The notes under the pieces: model-generated
Seen by the model: the letters and a program-made list of their open reading frames with translations, nothing else
Databases searched by the model: none
What the model was told of the DNA's origin: nothing
Assembly (NCBI GenBank): GCA_903953065.1
Contig: CAJBIG010000075.1
Coordinates: forward strand, 1 to 35,237
Source: an uncultured Solirubrobacterales bacterium
GTDB lineage: Bacteria > Actinomycetota > Thermoleophilia > Solirubrobacterales > Solirubrobacteraceae
Length of the DNA stretch: 35,237 nucleotides
Reading direction: 5' to 3'
Shown here: piece by piece, positions 32,008 through 35,237 of the stretch
How positions within the stretch are numbered: position 1 is the stretch's first letter
How the letters are laid out: every line of letters starts with the position of its first letter
Position numbers and translations under genes: made by a program

Positions 32008-34134
32008 GTGGATAAGAGCCCTCGCGGACTAGGCGACGGCGCGCCGTTGAATCACGAGCAGCTGATCGGCGCTCCGCTCCGCTGGCCTTCTGAGAAGGCG
32101 CTCGCCCAGCGGCCAAAGTTTGGCGGCCGCAAGGCTGAAGAGGGAGCAGAGCATCTTGGCCTGACAACTGTTGGGGCGCTGCTTGAGCACCTGCCACGTG
32201 ACCGCCGTGAAGCGCGCACGGTCGCCGCGCTCGTGCCGGGAGAGCAGGCAACCGTCGTCGTCGAAGTCCGTTCGATCAGCTCGCGGCCTGTCCGCCGGCG
32301 CGGCATGCGGCCGCTGGTCGAAGCGCTTGTCTTCGACGAAACGGGCCCGCTTCAAGTCACCTTTTTCAACCAGCCCTGGCTCGTGAAGAAGTACCCGCCA
32401 GGAACAAGGCTTGTGCTGCACGGCAGCTACGAGGCGCGGAACCGCTTCCGCGTCAGCTCGCACGCCCCAACCGCCGACGAGATCGGCGCCGGCGATGACG
32501 TCGCTCACTATCCCGCCGCAGACGGCCTCTCGTCGACGCAGATTCTGGCTGTCGTTCGTGAGCACCTTGATGCTGCGCGGCTGGCCCCCGACCCGCTGCC
32601 GGGTCGGCTGCGCGCGCGTCATCGCTTGCCCGACATGCCGTCGGCGCTCTTGGCCGGTCACGCCGGGCAGCTCGAACCCGCGCGCCAGCGACTCGCGTTC
32701 GATGAGCTGCTTTACGTACAGCTCGATCTCTTGCGCCGCCGCGCCCGCCGCGCAGAAGAGGTCAAAGCGCCTCAGCTTCCAGAGGCCGTTGCGGCCGGGG
32801 AAGTAGATCTGGTCAACGAGTGGATTACGCAGCAGCTCCCGTTCGAGCTGACCGGAGACCAAGAGCGCGCCGTGGCTGTTGTGCTGGGCGACATTGCGCG
32901 GGGGCACCCGATGCAGCGCCTGCTGATGGGGGAGGTCGGCTCCGGAAAGACGGTCGTTGCGCTGGCGGCGATGTTGCGCGCAGTCGCCAACGGGTACCAA
33001 GCCGCGCTGATGGCGCCAACTGAGACGCTTGCCAACCAGCACTTCGCCACGCTAGCGGAGCTGATGCCAGGGCGGGCCGTTCCGATTGCACTGCTGACCG
33101 GATCAACGCCCGCCGCAAGGCGTCGCGATCTGCTGGGCAAGTTGGACTCAGGTGAGCTCGGGATCATCGTTGGAACCCACGCCCTGATCGAAGACGACGT
33201 CCTCTTCAAAAGGCTTGCCGTTGTTGTTGTCGATGAGCAGCACCGCTTTGGCGTCCGTCAGAGGACCGCGCTCGACGCGAAGGCCGCCGGTGGCGCTGCC
33301 CCGCACGTGCTTCACATGACGGCGACGCCGATTCCGCGGACGCTTGCACTGCTTGGCTATGGCGATCTCGATGTAACAGAGCTCCGCGAACTGCCGAAAG
33401 GGCGCCAGCCGATCGCGACCCACCTTGCCTCCGGGGAGCGCGACCGCGCCCGGGCTTATGAACGGATCCGCGAGGAGCTGCGAGAGGGCCGCCAGGCCTA
33501 CGTTGTTTGCCCTCTGGTGGAGGAATCCGAGGCGCTCGCTGCGCGCGCGGCGAGCGCCGAGTACGAACGGCTCAGCGCCGACGAGTTTGCCGATTTCAGC
33601 GTTGCGCTGATCCACGGCCAGATGCCATCGGCGCAGAAAGCCGAAGCGATGCGCAGTTTCAAAGCCGGTGAGGTCGACGTACTCGTCGCGACAACGGTGA
33701 TCGAGGTCGGGGTCGATGTTCCAAACGCGACCGTGATGCTCATCGAGAACGCCGAGCGTTACGGCCTCTCCCAGCTGCATCAGCTGCGTGGGCGCATCGG
33801 CCGCGGAGAGCACGCATCGGTCTGTATCTGCTTTGGGCCGAAAGAATCAGAACGGCTGGCAGCTTTCTCTACCTGGAACGACGGCTTCAAGTTGGCCGAG
33901 GTCGATCTGCAGATTCGCGGGGAAGGCGAGCTGACCGGCACCCGCCAGTCGGGCATGGCGGCATTTCGGTTCGCCTCGATGCCGGAAGACGGAGAGCTGT
34001 TGGAGCGCGCCAGGCTCAGCGCCCGCGACATCCTCGAAGCTGACCCTGAGTTGAAACTTGCTGAGCACGTACCGCTGCGCGAGGCGATGGAGCGGGCGAG
34101 AGGGTCGTTGCTGGCGGCAACGATTCCAGCCTGA
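32008..34134 (+). CDS. recG: ATP-dependent DNA helicase RecG
   Basis: RecG regresses stalled replication forks and processes branched DNA. The 708-residue product has the N-terminal wedge/OB region (LGLTTVGALLEHLPRDRRE; QVTFFNQPWLVKKYPPGTRL), Walker A MGEVGSGKTVV (about 308-318), the DEQHRFG box (about 409), MTATPIPRTLALLGYGDLD, and the C-terminal ENAERYGLSQLHQLRGRIGRG. These are the standard RecG motifs in order. It starts with GTG, 14 bases after the FakA-like gene; no clear ribosome-binding site is seen. The stop overlaps the rsmD start (TGATG). Confidence 0.98.
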   Translation: MDKSPRGLGDGAPLNHEQLIGAPLRWPSEKALAQRPKFGGRKAEEGAEHLGLTTVGALLEHLPRDRREARTVAALVPGEQATVVVEVRSISSRPVRRRGMRPLVEALVFDETGPLQVTFFNQPWLVKKYPPGTRLVLHGSYEARNRFRVSSHAPTADEIGAGDDVAHYPAADGLSSTQILAVVREHLDAARLAPDPLPGRLRARHRLPDMPSALLAGHAGQLEPARQRLAFDELLYVQLDLLRRRARRAEEVKAPQLPEAVAAGEVDLVNEWITQQLPFELTGDQERAVAVVLGDIARGHPMQRLLMGEVGSGKTVVALAAMLRAVANGYQAALMAPTETLANQHFATLAELMPGRAVPIALLTGSTPAARRRDLLGKLDSGELGIIVGTHALIEDDVLFKRLAVVVVDEQHRFGVRQRTALDAKAAGGAAPHVLHMTATPIPRTLALLGYGDLDVTELRELPKGRQPIATHLASGERDRARAYERIREELREGRQAYVVCPLVEESEALAARAASAEYERLSADEFADFSVALIHGQMPSAQKAEAMRSFKAGEVDVLVATTVIEVGVDVPNATVMLIENAERYGLSQLHQLRGRIGRGEHASVCICFGPKESERLAAFSTWNDGFKLAEVDLQIRGEGELTGTRQSGMAAFRFASMPEDGELLERARLSARDILEADPELKLAEHVPLREAMERARGSLLAATIPA

Positions 34135-34673
34135 TGCGCGTCGTTGCCGGAACGCTCGGCGGTCGCAAGCTTCAGTCGCCTCCGAGCTCCGTAACGCGCC
34201 CAACCAGCGACCGCGTGCGCGAATCACTCTTCGCAACGCTCGGCCCGATCGAAGGGCTTGCCGTCCTCGATCTCTTCGCCGGTTCGGGCGCGCTGGCTAT
34301 CGAGGCGCTCTCACGTGGCGCGGCAAGTGCAGTCTTGGTTGAGCGGGACCGCGGCGCATCGAAGGTGATCGCTGCGAACCTCGCTTCGCTCGGGCTCACC
34401 GAGCCGCAGGTGCGACTAATTCGCGGCAATGCGCAGAAGGCGCTGGAGCAGGCAGCCAAGGCTGCTGAGGAATACGATCTAATCTTTCTGGACCCTCCGT
34501 ACCGTCAGCCTGCGATGCTTGGCAACGATGCTGCGAAGCTGATTGGGACAATTCTCGCGCCAGATGCGAGAGTGGTGACCGAAAGCGACCGGCGTCAGCC
34601 GTTTGAACTTGAACTACCGATGATCGACGAACGTCGCTACGGCGACACCCTGATACGAATCCACAAACGATGA
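34134..34673 (+). CDS. rsmD: 16S rRNA (guanine-N2)-methyltransferase RsmD
   Basis: RsmD methylates G966 of 16S rRNA in the assembled 30S subunit, using S-adenosylmethionine. The 179-residue product has the family start MRVVAGTLGGRKLQSP, TRPTSDRVRESLF, the SAM motif VLDLFAGSGALAIEALSRGA and the catalytic DLIFLDPPYRQP, typical of amino-group methylation. Overlap with recG is 1 base (TGATG) and with coaD 4 bases (ATGA). The recG-rsmD-coaD order is widespread in Gram-positive bacteria and supports the call. Confidence 0.97.
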   Translation: MRVVAGTLGGRKLQSPPSSVTRPTSDRVRESLFATLGPIEGLAVLDLFAGSGALAIEALSRGAASAVLVERDRGASKVIAANLASLGLTEPQVRLIRGNAQKALEQAAKAAEEYDLIFLDPPYRQPAMLGNDAAKLIGTILAPDARVVTESDRRQPFELELPMIDERRYGDTLIRIHKR

Positions 34674-35167
34674 CCAACTCCAAGAAGATCGCAGTCTGCC
34701 CAGGCTCCTATGACCCGATCACTCGCGGCCACGTCGACGTGATCGCGCGTGCCGCGGAGGTCTTCGACGAGGTCGTTGTCGCTGTCGTCAATCATCCGGT
34801 GCGCAAAGGGTCAACGCTGTTCAGCGTTGAAGAACGGCTCGGCTTTATCGAAGATGCGACGGCCGCACTTTCAAATGTTCGCGCCGCTCCCTTCGACACG
34901 CTGATCGTCGATTTCGCTCGCGAGATCGGCGCAAAGACGATCGTCAAGGGCCTGCGAGCGATTTCAGACTTCGAATACGAAACTGAAATGAATCAGCTCA
35001 ATCGCCAGCAGGCGCCTGATGTAGAGTCGCTTTACATGATGGCCAGCCCACAGTTCAGTTTCATCAGCTCAAGCGGAATCAAGGAACTGGCGATCTTTGG
35101 TGGAACAATTGACGAGCTGGTCACACCAAAAGTTGCAGCCCGACTGAAGGAAGAACTCGCTCGCTAG
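34670..35167 (+). CDS. coaD: phosphopantetheine adenylyltransferase
   Basis: CoaD catalyses the fourth step of coenzyme A synthesis, joining phosphopantetheine with ATP to dephospho-CoA. The 165-residue product has VCPGSYDPITRGHVDVI with the nucleotidyltransferase motif T/HxGH, VNHPVRKGSTLFSVEERL, IVKGLRAISDFEYE and SPQFSFISSSGIKE, all standard. Length is normal. A 10-base palindrome TCGCTAGCGA spans the stop codon; it is too short for a terminator. The next gene begins 16 bases later. Confidence 0.98.
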   Translation: MTNSKKIAVCPGSYDPITRGHVDVIARAAEVFDEVVVAVVNHPVRKGSTLFSVEERLGFIEDATAALSNVRAAPFDTLIVDFAREIGAKTIVKGLRAISDFEYETEMNQLNRQQAPDVESLYMMASPQFSFISSSGIKELAIFGGTIDELVTPKVAARLKEELAR

Positions 35168-35183
35168 CGAAAGGCACCGTGCT

Positions 35184-35237
35184 ATGGACGTTCTCGTACT
35201 AATCGACAAACTTGATGACCTGATCCACAACGCCAAG
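35184..35237 (+). CDS. SepIVA/DivIVA-like coiled-coil protein, first 18 codons only
   Basis: The open frame MDVLVLIDKLDDLIHNAK runs off the window end. This opening is typical of an actinobacterial protein placed directly after coaD, related to mycobacterial SepIVA, a DivIVA-domain coiled-coil factor in septation and polar growth. An AAAGG at 35170-35174 lies 9 nt before the ATG. Only 18 residues are visible, so the call rests on the N-terminal pattern and gene order, and the rest of the protein cannot be checked. Confidence 0.6.
   Translation, partial: MDVLVLIDKLDDLIHNAK

Noticed and set aside
32029..33042. 337-residue minus-strand frame opposite recG
   Set aside because: It mirrors conserved RecG codons, is rich in Arg/Gln/His as antisense products of GC-rich genes are, and has no motif.
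35161..35170. Palindrome TCGCTAGCGA at the coaD stop as a terminator
   Set aside because: It has no loop and no T-run, is only 10 bases long, and the next gene begins 14 bases later, probably in the same transcript.
1..35237. CRISPR array, tRNA or rRNA genes, or a defence system
   Set aside because: No regularly spaced repeats, cloverleaf sequences, rRNA segments or defence-type domains were seen on either strand.

Overview
The window is a high-GC bacterial chromosome segment (two 60-base lines I counted gave 58% and 68% G+C) that is almost entirely protein-coding housekeeping DNA. Gene content and order point to Actinobacteriota. Supporting signs are murG-murC-ftsQ-ftsZ without ftsA, a metK-priA-def-fmt-rpe block, a rib block, and coaD followed by the start of a SepIVA/DivIVA-like gene. 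PriA keeps its helicase motifs, which mycobacterial PriA has lost, so I infer a deep-branching lineage such as Thermoleophilia/Solirubrobacterales. That placement is an inference and was not tested by a tree.

Layout: (1) 1-3796, end of the division and cell-wall cluster: murG (partial), murC, ftsQ, ftsZ. (2) 3810-7890, gcvH, trpS, an MFS transporter, and scpA-scpB (condensin partners). (3) 7860-9595, rlmN (minus strand) and an RluB-type pseudouridine synthase. (4) 9615-15408, aromatic amino acid genes (AroH-type chorismate mutase, DAHP synthase, TyrA, AroA), then cmk and der. (5) 15472-21657, metK, a minus-strand PH-domain membrane protein, priA, def, fmt, a small zinc-ribbon protein, rpe. 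(6) 21544-26250, a cell-surface glycan module: flippase, methyltransferase and DPM1-like glycosyltransferase on the minus strand, with a divergent GT-C-like membrane protein. (7) 26282-29730, the full riboflavin set ribD-ribE-ribBA-ribH. (8) 29777-35237, a small membrane protein, rpmB, a FakA/YloV-type kinase, recG, rsmD, coaD, and the first 18 codons of a SepIVA-like gene.

Many genes are translationally coupled through 1-8 nt overlaps (GTGA, ATGA, TTGA, TGATG). Genes that start new transcription units often have a TANNNT -10 element 7-9 nt before the start codon and no room for a ribosome-binding site, which suggests leaderless mRNAs. Six promoters share the longer form CGCTANNNT. All three convergent gene pairs overlap or abut, leaving no intergenic terminator.

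I see no tRNA, rRNA, CRISPR array, insertion sequence, phage gene or attachment site, and no gene-free stretch over 300 bases. The longest gap is the 203-base ftsZ leader. I did not find a wholly new multi-gene system. The best leads are the leaderless promoter set, the 114-bp antisense coding overlap of rpe with the flippase, a 12-codon minigene linking murC to ftsQ, and two small unrecognised proteins.
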